Of a stretch of DNA of 64,000 nucleotides, positions 11,784-21,835 are shown piece by piece. The first letter of the stretch is position 1, and each line of letters opens with the position of its first letter. Source of the stretch: Andrena cerasifolii (lineage: Eukaryota; Arthropoda; Insecta; Hymenoptera; Andrenidae); the NCBI RefSeq assembly GCF_050908995.1, contig NC_135123.1, positions 4,526,001-4,590,000 on the forward strand. Direction: 5' to 3'. The position numbers were made by a program, and so were the translations under genes. The notes under the pieces are model-generated. The model had not been told where the DNA came from, did not search any database, and was given only the letters and a program-made list of their open reading frames with translations.

Positions 11784-12043
11784 CTCAATAGAAGTACCAG
11801 GCAATCTTTCGTTTGGCCCATTTTCGGTTCTTCAGGGTAAAAACCTCCATCGACCCCCTGAAGGTTAATGTATGATTTCCTACTTACCTGTATATAGTGA
11901 TAACTATAGTAGATATGAAAGAATTATTAGAATGAAAACTTGACGGTTTTTATGCCCCGTAAAACTATGCAATCGAATTGTTTAAAATTTGGAATGGGGA
12001 ACGATTTTTTTATTTAAACTATAAATTTTAAACAATTCGATTG

Positions 12044-12801
12044 CAGCGTTGTGGGGAAACCGCTCTGGCTTGTTTGCAGTGGGGGAAGTTACGCACGTCC
12101 ACGCATGCGCGTGATGACGCCGAACCAATCAACGCCTCGGGAAACGATGAGAAACGAAACGACGCCAGCGCCAAGCCAAGCGAACTACTTAGCCAAGTGC
12201 AGTATTGTCTCGTCAGCGGCTCGCTGGTCGGGACCGCCGTTGAGCCCGTATCGTGAACGGAGCCGTAATTCCGAGTGTTCGTTTCTCGCTTCTCTCTGGC
12301 CGAAGGGGGGAGCGAGATGGAGCACTGCGTGCGCGGCGAGCGTGCGCGATGGTCGCAAGCGCTTACCGTGAGCCGGGCCCGCGTCAAGATTTTGCGAAGC
12401 GGTTTTCGTGCTCACGGTAAGCGCTTGAGTGTTAGGCGTCCGAAAGACGGAGCGAGAAAAAAACATCAACACGTCGTCTGTCTCGTTCCATCTCGCTCTC
12501 GCCATCGCCCGACAAGAAGTGGTCTGAGACAGAAGTGGTGGGGATAGCGAAAACTCCGTATCGTGTACACCAAACCGAGCCCGTAACGAGACAATACTGT
12601 AAAGTGAGGCCGCAGCCAACCAGAGATGACAACCGATTCCCTTGGCTAGTTCATTCGGCTCGACGGTGGCGCCGTTTCGTTTCCCATCGTTTTCCATCTT
12701 GGCGTTGATTGGTTCGACGTCGCGGTGTCATCACGCGCATGCGTGGACGTGCGCATCTTCCCCCACTGAAAGCAAGCCAGAGCGGTTTCCCCATAATCCT
12801 G
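12044..12801. mobile_element. hAT-type MITE with long GC-rich TIRs
   Basis: Termini CAGCGTTGTGGGGAAACC and CAGGATTATGGGGAAACC (other strand) continue as inverted repeats of about 110 bp containing the alternating cgcatgcgcgtgatgac. A perfect 8-bp duplication, ttcgattg, lies on each side (12036-12043 and 12802-12809). The centre contains a second palindrome, gcgcttaccgtgagc and its inverse, at about 12359-12427. The open frames here, up to 170 codons, arise from the GC-rich repeat and are not conserved genes. Confidence 0.9.
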
Positions 12802-12811
12802 TTCGATTGTA

Positions 12812-12961
12812 AGGCTCTCCCACACCAACGCGAATTTCGCCGCGCGGAGCGGACTCACCGCGGATCAGATAGCACTGCCCATAAGCCACCACGTATAAAC
12901 ACCTGCTGCCTTATCTGATCCGCGACGCGGAGCGGATATTCGCGTTGGTTTGGGGGAGCCT
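12812..12961. mobile_element. Harbinger-like MITE, complete (150 bp)
   Basis: Begins aggctctcccacaccaacgc and ends with the inverse, gcgttggtttgggggagcct, flanked by GTA on each side. A 3-bp duplication and 15-25 bp TIRs fit the PIF/Harbinger superfamily. The interior contains tgcccataagccaccacg, common to all copies here. Confidence 0.8.
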
Positions 12962-13160
12962 GTATAGTTTTAAAGAGCATAAAATAGCACTGTAGTTTCC
13001 AAGGTAGACAGGAAAGTAGTAAATCTTTACGGGGTGCTGTCACCCTGAAGAACCGCAAATGAACATAAACGAAATTTTCCTGATACTTTTATTGAGGTCC
13101 TCTACAAACCTGCACAGTTTAAAAAAATCGGAATGTTCGGTTAACCGAACTTCCCTTGTA

Positions 13161-13444
13161 AATGATCATAGCCAAAACATTACGTACAACTCAACAAGTT
13201 TGAAATGATATCTGAAGGCGTCGATTGATTGTGTTGGGGGATAAAAACTCTGTTTCAAACGATTCAAAATTGCCTTTTGGCAGCCTTTTTACAGTAGTGT
13301 CTCGAAAGAAGGACGGGGTTTCTGGCTCGAAATAAGATGATCACTATCTCCTCCACTTCTTCTGTTATTGCCGCGGCGAATGAGGAGGTGAGTGCCCTTC
13401 TCGCCCATTCACAGTTTCTCTCATGCCGCAAGCCGGAAAGACTT
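13161..13444. other. Unassigned sequence
   Basis: No recognisable feature between the inverted-repeat element and the next Harbinger-like fragment. Confidence 0.35.
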
Positions 13445-13603
13445 AGGGCTCCCCCAAACCAACGCGAATATCCGCTCCGCGCCGCGGATCAGATAAGGCA
13501 GCAGTTTTATACACGTGGTGGCTTATGGGCAGTGTTATCTGATCCGCGGAGCGGATCCGTCGCGGTTCAGTAGTTTCTTATACGTGGCTGCTTATGGGCA
13601 GCC
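13445..13603. mobile_element. Harbinger-like MITE, truncated
   Basis: The left end ggctcccccaaaccaacgcg is followed by the family interior. The 3' part is rearranged and contains cttatgggcag twice. It abuts the complete copy at 13607. Confidence 0.75.
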
Positions 13604-13606
13604 TTA

Positions 13607-13766
13607 AGGCTCCCCCAAACCAACGCGAATTTCACCGCGCGGAGCTGATCCGCCGCGGATCAGATAACACTGCCCATAAGCCACCACTTATAAAAGACCG
13701 CTGCCTTATCTGATCCGCGGCGGATCCGCTGCCGCCGCGAATATTCGCGTTGGTCTGTGGGAGCCT
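13607..13766. mobile_element. Harbinger-like MITE, complete (160 bp)
   Basis: The termini aggctcccccaaaccaacgc and gcgttggtctgtgggagcct are inverted and flanked by a perfect TTA duplication (13604-13606 and 13767-13769). The internal ccgcggatcagata blocks pair with tatctgatccgcgg. It is the best-preserved copy of the family in the window. Confidence 0.87.
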
Positions 13767-13831
13767 TTACTGCCCCGATAGAAGGTGACATTGGGTCTTG
13801 AACCGTCATCTTCCTTCGAGACAAATTTGTA

Positions 13832-14230
13832 CTGTCTGTAGAGGGAGCCAGCGGCAGTGGCCGCGATGGAAACACCGGTTCTCGTTCGATCACCGAAGTT
13901 AAGCATCGTGGGGCGCGTATCGGGGAAAGATGGGTGACCGTTTTTCTCCTGGTGCGTTGCTTGCTGCTGGCAACCTTACGGGTAGGTTTCCCCCGGTTGC
14001 GAACGTTTATAATTCGTGACCGTTATGGGCTACCCAATAGCAAAAATTCCTTACGGTGATATCCCATCGAGTCAAGACGTGGTTTTTCGGAACCCACTAT
14101 GCTTTCCGCCCATCCTGTGGCCTACACTCCATCTTGCCTGGTTTATATGCTGCTATAGAGGCGACTCTGAGGCGCGGCGCGTCAGTTGGACCTTTCTAAA
14201 ACCGACACTATCTGTCTGTAGAGGGAGCCA
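13832..14230 (+). repeat. 19-bp target-site duplication of the 5S SINE
   Basis: Identical copies of ctgtctgtagagggagcca at 13832-13850 and 14212-14230 bracket the SINE. The next bases outward differ, which defines the edges. Confidence 0.9.
13847..14211 (+). mobile_element. 5S rRNA-derived SINE (SINE3-like), full length
   Basis: The first 125 nt (13847-13971) are 5S-rRNA-like. They open gccagcggc and close gctgctggc, which can pair as helix I. They contain accggttctcgttcgatcac, gaagttaagcatcg (A-box region of the 5S internal promoter) and gatgggtgacc (C-box region, 13929-13939). An unrelated body of about 240 nt follows. The whole is flanked by a perfect 19-bp direct repeat, ctgtctgtagagggagcca, at 13832-13850 and 14212-14230, as in target-primed retrotransposition. 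The last four bases of the left repeat overlap the start of the 5S helix, so the exact 5' edge is ambiguous by 4 nt. There is no poly(A) tail. A related 3' part of the head lies at 55491-55560. The 3' half of the 5S part departs from a normal 5S gene, so it is not a functional 5S locus. Confidence 0.85.
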
Positions 14231-15088
14231 TGAAACGTAAAGGATCTCACCCGTGGTCACCTCTGCCCTATAATGACACGTCCGCAAAGGTACGCGGGAG
14301 TTAGCACGTGGGTACCGAAGAAATTGTCAGATAAAAAGCATTCTTGAGGACCAAATAAATTCCGGGAATATAAATGAATATTAATATAAGTGCACGAATA
14401 TTTAGTACCACCTGCGTGCATTTGTTTCGTTCATTCTTCAAAACTGTAGCCACCTAACATCTTGCAAGAGTTAATATTTGAGCGTTACCACCAGACACTA
14501 TGAAGTAAGGAAGAAGAAAGAATAAATTGTGGGATTGGAACTACAGTAGCGTGTCAGATACTGCTGTGAGGGAACTCAAGTGGAAGGCCACTGCAAGGAC
14601 TGTTAAGGTTCTTTTTCTAACTTATTGAGTTGTACATAAATACCAACTGAAACGCGCAGTTTTCTAACGTTTACTTGCTCGAGGTATTTAATGGGAAGAG
14701 GATGGTGTTAGTCCTTAATTATCAGATGAAGGAGGGTGCTTTTGCGCGAATATCAAGCTTGGATTGGGAAGTGGAGGCGGCGATGAGCAGATAATGCGGT
14801 TTGAAAGTAACTGCTGGGGGAGTACTTATCAGTTATACTCTCTAATAACTCACACAGCATGGGTCGCAGATGTCGCTCGCGATTTTTACGTGTTTCTGTA
14901 GGATGGTAACGTACAGGTACCTGTTGCTATGCGTAAAATATTGGGTGTACAGTCAATTATTTTAGAGATGTACGTGATAAATGTTGCGTACCTTATAACA
15001 TACTGGGTGAGCCACATAAAGTGTTACGTGCTATTTTATCGGGGATAACGGCAACGTTTTGAGTTAGGTCTTTACAATTCGATTGAGC
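14231..15088. other. Unassigned sequence
   Basis: No terminal repeats, tandem arrays or coding signals recognised. Confidence 0.4.
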
Positions 15089-15395
15089 TGTTAAGGATTC
15101 GAAAGGCCACGGGGTTTACGATGCGGACATGGGTCTCTTTGCTATTTTTGAGCTTAAGAATTTCATTAGCGCGATTATTGTGACTGTTAGACATCTGGTA
15201 TAATAAATAGGGGAAATTCCAAATCCCAGTTGTGACGGGTACCCTTGGAGTCTCTCCTGGCGCTTTATAGCGATTCATGTATCATAACCCCCCTGGACAG
15301 GCCGCGCACGTGAGGGTCCTGTCTTCCGTGGGACCTTGGGGTCTGTCTCGGGGTCTCGGTACGAATTTCTCCCCACTGCATTTTGTTTATGCGGA
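15089..15395 (-). repeat. Dispersed 0.3-kb repeat, copy 1
   Basis: About 300 bp from gttaaggattcgaaaggcca to gtttatgcgg, shared in the same orientation with 63265-63560 at roughly 80 percent identity. On the minus strand both copies keep the same frame open over about 50 codons, including the segment LLYQM-NS-NNR-NEILKLKNS. This may be a decayed element ORF, but I cannot name the family. Confidence 0.75.
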
Positions 15396-15496
15396 AACAA
15401 TTTCATCCCACCTTTCTGAACGCCCTGTATAATGAAAATAAAAACCTTATATGCTTAAGTATTTAAAAAAGCTGACATTTTCTTTCTCTGTTTTAG

Positions 15497-15540
15497 GTAA
15501 GACATACAAATCTACCATGCAGTGTTGGTATGGCGATTAC
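15497..15540 (+). other. Candidate recursive splice site or 44-nt microexon
   Basis: A strong acceptor (ttttctttctctgttttag, ending 15496) is followed at once by GTAAGA, so the site reads AG|GTAAG, the form of an insect recursive splice site. A second good donor, GTAAGTG, starts at 15541 and would define a 44-nt exon. One frame of that exon is open (KTYKSTMQCWYGDY in its third phase). Either reading is prediction only: no other host exon was found in the window to anchor it. Confidence 0.4.
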
Positions 15541-16389
15541 GTAAGTGATTTCAAAATACACACACTGAAAAATAATTAAAAGCTCTACCTATTTACACAC
15601 GTGAGTTATCAGTTATTAAACTATAGAACAATGTAAAAGCTTCGATATTGAGTCATGTGACTAATTTGTGTACAATTTTAAAATAACCTATCACTAGCAA
15701 AAATGAGGTCTGCTTCGGTTTAGAAGTGCTGTGTCATTTCGAATATGGGGCAGAAGATTTCAAATGTGGTCATCTTGAAAATTAAAGACCAGCGGACACA
15801 TGTGTTCTTCATGCCGTTGTTTATTTTACAGTAAGCGAGCATAGGAAAAAAACATTAGTTTGTCATAGACACATGAAAAGAATAATACAATACAGTAAGA
15901 AAGCCTAGAAAAAGGTACGTTTCTCTTATTGGCGCAAGAGCGTAATTTAGTTGAACCGTTTGAACGCGAAACGAGATTATGTGCTTTTTAGTCCTTTCTT
16001 GCAATGTCAGAAAATTGTTCTATCAATGACCAGCCGGTTTTTAATATTTTACTTTAGTTATAAAGAGGAATGAAGAAAGAAAAAACATGTGGTCAATATT
16101 AGAACATACTGTAGAGGGAGCGCATTTTTATAAGTGATCACAAAACAAATATTTTGTCCGAGTATTGTCTATCTCGGCTAGATCCAACAGGATTAACCAT
16201 TTAACGACCCAATTAATTAAAACAATATGTAAAGATAGTGGAAGTATGTATAAAGATAAGAAAAGGTAGGGGAGAGGTGGTATAAAAGGGACACTTTTGT
16301 TTAGCGCCTATTTCTGACAATGTCATTATAGGTATTTAAAAAACAAGTGCACCAATAGAAAGCGGGTTTAATTTCCTTCAATAAAGATA
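15541..16389. other. Unassigned sequence
   Basis: AT-rich sequence without a recognised element. A pogo-type terminus look-alike (taggggagaggtggtataaa) starts at about 16267. Confidence 0.4.
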
Positions 16390-16391
16390 TA

Positions 16392-17336
16392 GGGGAAATT
16401 AGGACAAAACCGGGTACCTGGGTAAAACCGGGATGTGCTATTATTTTTAAAACGGCCTCAAATTTCCACGCGTCGTTGCAGCGACATATTGTCACGATGT
16501 GCATTGTTTCATCAACAAAAGACGATCGTCATACAATCGTGCATAGTAAGATTATATTGTCTTGCGTGTTTTTGATGGCTCTGATCTAATTTTCGATAGT
16601 TAAGAAACTTCAACGCTTTTGACAGTGTTCGGGTAGGTACGTTTATTGTGTGCATTATGTTAATTGTTGCATATTAAAGTGTAAATAATTAAGACAGTTT
16701 GTTTGTACTTCGCCCTGGTGTTGTTGATAATTCGCAGTATTTACAAAATTGTCTGTTGGGGTAAAACCGTACGGGGTAAAGTCGGGTACCCGGTTTTGAA
16801 CAAAATGTGTATAACAAAGCAACAAAAACGAGGAAGTTATCAAAATGAAAACTAAATCTTAATAAAGGACTACGACTAACAAGAAAGAAAACTACAAAAT
16901 TAAACAAAATATCGAAGGATAATAGTGGCGATGAAAACGGTGAAGACATTTGCATTTATGTCGAAGAATCATATGGTTCGTCGAAATTGAATGAAGGTTG
17001 GGTGCAGTGTACAGTTGGTTGTAAGTGGGCTCACGAAGGCTGCACTGGTTGGGGGCCTGAAGAATTGGACGAATTCCGCTGTTATAGGTACTAGGGCCAG
17101 TTTCTAGTATGGTACCCGGTTTTACCCGGGCCATGGGGTAAAACCGTAAAAACGAACCATATTATAAATCGTAATTTTTTTGTATTTGTTATTGTATTTA
17201 AAAAAAATGGATATATACTATTATTTAATAAAGAGTCTATTCTAATGAATCCTAATTTCAAATTTCTTTTTTACATTAATAATGTCGAAGTTATGATCTT
17301 TTATCCTTAACGTCCCGGTTTTGCCCCTACTTCCCC
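16392..17336 (+). mobile_element. Degenerate pogo-type (Tc1/mariner superfamily) transposon
   Basis: Flanked by TA on each side, with termini GGGGAAATTAGGACAAAACC and the inverse of GGGGAAGTAGGGGCAAAACC. Sub-terminal repeats of the type ggtaaaaccggg and ggtacccggttttacccggg recur inside both ends. It contains the 3' end of a pogo-like transposase frame (16846-17094). At 945 bp it is far shorter than an autonomous element. The MITE at 39521 has the same terminal pattern. Confidence 0.8.
16846..17094 (+). pseudogene. Pogo-like transposase C-terminus (zinc-finger tail)
   Basis: A plus-strand frame is open from about 16846 to TAG at 17092-17094. After a Lys/Thr-rich linker and an acidic SGDENGED segment it reads ICIY..., then EGWVQCTVGCKWAHEGCTGW and a terminal EFRCYRY. 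The WVQC...C..WAHE.C pattern is the PHD-like finger that closes many insect pogo transposases. The second Cys of the first pair and the final Cys are missing, so the finger is broken. The catalytic DDE domain is gone. The frame ends just before the inner terminal repeat, as expected for the element's own gene. Confidence 0.7.
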
Positions 17337-17338
17337 TA

Positions 17339-18415
17339 TTACAAACTCATAAATTATAATAGAAAAATAACAAATTCTTTGATTTTCAAATAAGTGGGAA
17401 ATGTTCCTTTTACGACTAGGTGGTTTTAACTGGGATATTATATGTATTACAATTATAATTATAAATCTTAATGATACAAAACAATGGAATGGATATATGC
17501 TATAGATAATATGCTATAGATAATATACTATAATTTATTTATTCGTTATTTTAAGTAAAATAGCTTAAGGTGACAGTAATTGGTTAGGTGTCAGTAATTG
17601 GGTCCTTTACCCTACCACAATGATCCAAGAAACAATAAAAAAAATTCGATACTTTCCGTAGCACAAGACTCGTTCCGTGTGTCAGGCTTATCGCTCGAAG
17701 TGTTCGGACACCAGGGGTTGCGCGTTGCTCGGTCTCCCTCACCCTGGATTCGGTATCCTCGTCGAACGGTTCGGTCCTGAAAGCCAACCAGTCGTTAGAA
17801 AATTCGCGACTTTACTCCGCTTAAGAGCTCGTGAATCTGGGCCGGACGCGAGCCCTAAACTGGGCGGCCACTCCGCATAGGTTCGTGCTTAGGCGCGAGG
17901 TCGCAGGTAACTGGCGTAACTATTTCAACTGTAGTCCCCCCGATAATCAAGGTCTGTCTCCGTGGTCGCTCACGTATGGCCGTGTGCACGAGCATGCTTG
18001 CACGTGTGTTCCATCTGCAACGAGAGAAGCCGTTGAAGTTACGCCACGGTGGAGATTTAACATCGTGCATATTCCAGGAGTTAAGCGTCGTATCTGCGAA
18101 TTTCAACGAGACCACGGTGACTGCACGATAATCTCGTCCCTAATTTCATTCGACGTTTGTCCTTGCAGAGCGGCCCTGGATTTTCGCGCGTACCGCGTGA
18201 GAAGGATATAATGGCGCGGGGGTGAAATGACGCGGTAAACGAGAAAATTTGGTACGGTCATGGATACATAGTTTTACGCCACTTGTGTGGCATTGTTTCT
18301 GTTTTATATAGATTGGGTTGAACGGAAGGTTTTTGCGCTTTTCTTTTATTAGACATCACTACATTACTCTTAAGGATGTATCGGACGTTCAATATTAGAC
18401 AAAAGTACAGTGGCT
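17339..18415. other. Unassigned sequence
   Basis: AT-rich to about 17640, then a GC-richer block (17680-18210) with overlapping open frames on both strands and no recognisable domain. Not called as a gene. Confidence 0.4.
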
Positions 18416-18417
18416 CA

Positions 18418-18606
18418 CAGCCATAATTGTACACTCTCTAAAAACGCACAACTTTTTTAAAATTAATCCAAACGACTTGAGTTTTTTTTAGAAGCTAGAA
18501 GGATTAGTTTGCTAAGTGACGTGATTCGTTGTTTTGAAAAAATGCACTTGGTCGGAATCGGCACATCAGGAAGATTAAAGAGAACTTAGCAAGCAACTAA
18601 AACTAA
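18418..18606 (+). mobile_element. Tc1-like left end
   Basis: After TA (18416-18417) it starts cagtggctcacagccataat, a Tc1-like terminus. Bases 18460-18530 match 2025-2065 in inverted orientation. No transposase frame follows. The foldback element at 18607 interrupts it. Confidence 0.5.
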
Positions 18607-19199
18607 CAAGGGGAGGTCAGGGTGTGGTAGACATTGATTTTGATGAGCCTTGGCACGATGGATCTACACATGTCGAAAATAAGTAAATAGGTGTCCGAAC
18701 GTTTAAGCCAATAGGCCTTAATAATAGAGATATTTTCATGTATATTATTAAACATTTCGTGGTGGTAGCCGTAGGGTTTTAGTGGGAAAAATCCCAGACA
18801 ACACGGGCTCGCAGGAATGCCCCGGGGGATGCCCCCCTGGAGGCGTCGAGGTGTCTTTTAAAGATTTCCCCACGTTAAAAAGAAATTAAAAAAAAATAAT
18901 AAAATGTTAATTATATTTATAAATTAGTATTTTTTTTCTTTAACGTGGGGAAATCTTCAAAAGACCCCCTGGCGCCTCCAGAGGGGAATCCCCCGGGGGC
19001 GCTAGGACAGTGTGGAATTTTTACCCACTAAAACCCCACGGCCACCATGAAATGTTTAATAATTTCCATGTAAATTTCTCTATTATTAAGGCCTATTGGC
19101 TTAAACGCTCGGACACGTATTTATTACTTATTTTCAACATCGATCCATCGGGCCAACGCTCATCAAAATCAATGTCTACCACATCCTGTCCTCCTCTTG
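18607..19199. mobile_element. Foldback element with SINE-like arms, copy 2 (complete)
   Basis: Termini CAAGGGGAGG and CCTCCTCTTG, flanked by a perfect TAA on both sides. The arms, about 280 bp each, pair almost throughout and meet in an A/T centre at about 18880-18940. Each arm carries a ttttagtggg...ccccgggggat... segment resembling the 3' tail of the tRNA-SINE at 33437, tail to tail. The 3-bp TWA duplication would fit a Harbinger-type or related mechanism. The SINE-like content is inference from similarity by eye. Confidence 0.8.
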
Positions 19200-19202
19200 T
19201 AA

Positions 19203-20622
19203 GTACATGTGTGGAACTAGCGATGTAGGCAAATGTTCGCTATTTGTCGATTATCAAATGTTTGCTGACGCAATGCTCGGCACAGAGGGCGCCACTAGCG
19301 CCTGAACTATTGCTGACTGTTGATTTCAAAATTAAAATGACAATACAAGGAGAAACTTAGAAAATGGTTGAAAATTTTTAATGCTAAAGTTGACTTCTAA
19401 TATCTTTTTTTCTTTTATCAGGTTTGATCGCTTTATAACCTAAAAGATGCAAATTTATTTTTTATATCTAATAATGATAGCAATAATAATTATAGATACA
19501 TGCACTTATTAAAGAAATAGCGATTACGAAGTAAAATAAGAATTTAAGTACACAGAAAACACCGATGTCAAGTGGCGCGTGCGATGGTGGCGCCACTGGT
19601 GGGAAAAGTTGCAGTCAGCTTCCCCATGTTCGCAGTTCTTAATCACGAGTCGAAACGCTCGTCATTTGACGTACAAATGTGGAGATATACGCGAATACTT
19701 TGGCGAATAGTTTGCCGAATACCGAATATTCGGCGAATGCCGAATGCGTGGTTCCGCCTTTATAGAGTGTTTCAAGAATATGTACATGCTTGAGACACAT
19801 TAAACTTCATTGCGAGTTCTCTAGTAGTGATGAGCCGGTTTATGGCAGTTGTCACCTGTAAATCATCCTCATCTGTTACCTTTGATCGCCCAGAACGTTC
19901 CTGAATTTTTGAAATCACATCTGACACGTCCGAACTTTAACGGCACATTGTTTGCGAATGTTTTTTTTACTGTTTCTGTGGCTCTACTACCCCTTCGAAA
20001 CTTATAAAGTAGTACGTGTCCAATATGCAGGTCCGAACTGACATGTCGAAACGAATTTTAGAACCTAAAAACTGAATGGAACACTCGAAATGTAATTATA
20101 GGTAGAGCACGTGATACCTAGAATATACTGGTAAAATATAAAATAAAAATTGCAAAACAAAATTGCAAAAATTTTCGTTCAACCCCATATATATTATTAG
20201 TGTTTTATGCATTCTGTTTTTGTTCCTAAATGTTTTTTCTGTTAAATAATTTTGCATAGATAAAAATAGGCACATAATCTGTTGGATAAATATCTGCGAA
20301 GTATAGAGGATGGGTACCTACATTCAATTTTCCCAGCGAAACCCTAAAATATTTCCACCGTCGCTTTTGCTTTACGATTAACCTGCTGACGGGTGCATAC
20401 GCGCACTGTGTATACGCGTGCCAATTTATGGCGGCAGATGACATTTTCCCGTGTTTGCTCGTTTCTGGGACCCCTACCTATTCCTTCAATTAAGGCTTTT
20501 TCCTTGCGCTATGCAATGATTGTATACGAATTCAGTTTGGAAGCATCTTGTGACGAGAGCAAAATAGTTCATGCCAAGGCGTTCATCACAGGTTTCATAC
20601 TCATTTTAGCGTTTGAAAAGAG
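19203..20622. other. Unassigned sequence
   Basis: No element recognised. A short stretch at 19690-19745 repeats cgaata / gccgaat motifs irregularly. Confidence 0.4.
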
Positions 20623-20624
20623 TA

Positions 20625-20859
20625 CCGTAAACTGGGGTGACTTTGCCCGCCGGGGTGACTTTGCCCACTTTTTTTACTCTGACTGAAAAATACTATATGA
20701 TTGAATTCGCTGTTGTTTCTTCGTTTGACCTTGGAGAAATTATTGCTATCGATTACAAAACACCATATGTTCTAATTACTTCACAATAAAGTAAAATAAA
20801 GTTTTTCCGAAAAGTAGGACATGTCACCCCGGCGCGGGCAAAGTCACTCTAGTTTGCGG
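20625..20859. mobile_element. TA-site MITE with actttgccc termini
   Basis: 235 bp flanked by TA. The termini ccgtaaactggggtgacttt and the inverse of ccgcaaactagagtgacttt are followed by gcccgccgggg-type sequence on both sides. The TA duplication points to the Tc1/mariner superfamily. The interior has no coding sequence. Confidence 0.8.
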
Positions 20860-20861
20860 TA

Positions 20862-21835
20862 ATCATTTTGAAATTTGCGTGCTGAACGAGTATAAGTTTC
20901 GACACCATAGAATTTAGCTGAATCTCGGTTGATGCTTCGGGGTTATTACGTCCTTCGGGTATCGATGTATGGTCTCGTCAAAAATTAATAATTGCTTGAA
21001 TAAAAAGAAATAAGATTATAAATTAATATTCTAAGCATCACTTTCAAAGCCATTTTTGCCCTTTTTTGCTTCTTAAAGTGTGTTTAATAAAGATTTATGC
21101 ACAACATTGGTTATTTGAATATTTATATTTTTACTAGGATAACAATACATTATACCTATTACTAAGTAGGAGTACATATTGCACCACTTCAGCTGAGCGG
21201 TCCATAAAAAGCTAAGTAAAGATTGCTGGAAATCCGGAATTCCATGGTATAGGTAATATCTTATATACTTCTCTCAAGAAGTTGCTCGGGACGGAGAATG
21301 TGGATGAAGCAGAAACCACGAGTTTCCAAAGTTCTGAAAAGTTTCCTTTTAATAAATCCTTGATCGCGATGTACTATTAGAATTTAATGTAAGCAACAGG
21401 CAAGGAAACTTTATAAAATGAGCTGCCTCGATGGAAATTGTAGGGAGGTACAAAAATGTTAATGATATGATGTATTTCTCGATCGTAGAAATTAATTCTC
21501 AAACTGACTATCGGTACATTTTTTAAAGTTAGCGCAAGTCGAAGACGGTCAGTAGTTAATTGGAACGTCCCAATGCAATGGCAAAATTTAAGTATATAAA
21601 GATATTTATGATTTGACTTATTACAATCACACGCCTACTCAGCTCAAAGTTATAAACCAAGTTATATTCTACGAAAATACACATTCCCTTGCTCGCGCGT
21701 ATTTCATAGGAAAATACGAGGTTTCCAGTAAAATTAAAGACGTATATGTTGGGTTTTGTCAAATAATATACACCGAGTCTCACAAGGATATCAAGATATA
21801 TTAACAAAAATGCTTTTATTTTACATCACGTCCGT
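20862..21835. other. Unassigned sequence
   Basis: AT-rich, nothing recognised. Confidence 0.4.

Larger units (their letters stand above)
11640..13160. mobile_element. Long inverted-repeat element hosting three insertions
   Basis: The left arm (about 11640-11905) and right arm (about 12995-13160) match in inverted orientation at ggaaagttcagttacctgaa / aagttcggttaaccgaac, gtgcaggttt, gacctcaataaaagta-type and ggttcttcaggg. The left arm is interrupted by a Harbinger-like MITE fragment (11697-11783). The centre is filled by an hAT MITE (12044-12801) and a Harbinger-like MITE (12812-12961). The outer boundaries are approximate. Confidence 0.7.

Noticed and set aside
12028..12697. Overlapping open frames of 70-170 codons on both strands
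   Set aside because: They lie wholly in the GC-rich arms of the hAT MITE and have no domain or conservation.
13847..13971. Functional 5S rRNA gene
   Set aside because: The 3' half departs from 5S, no terminator T-run follows, and the unit is embedded in a larger retroposed element with a target duplication.
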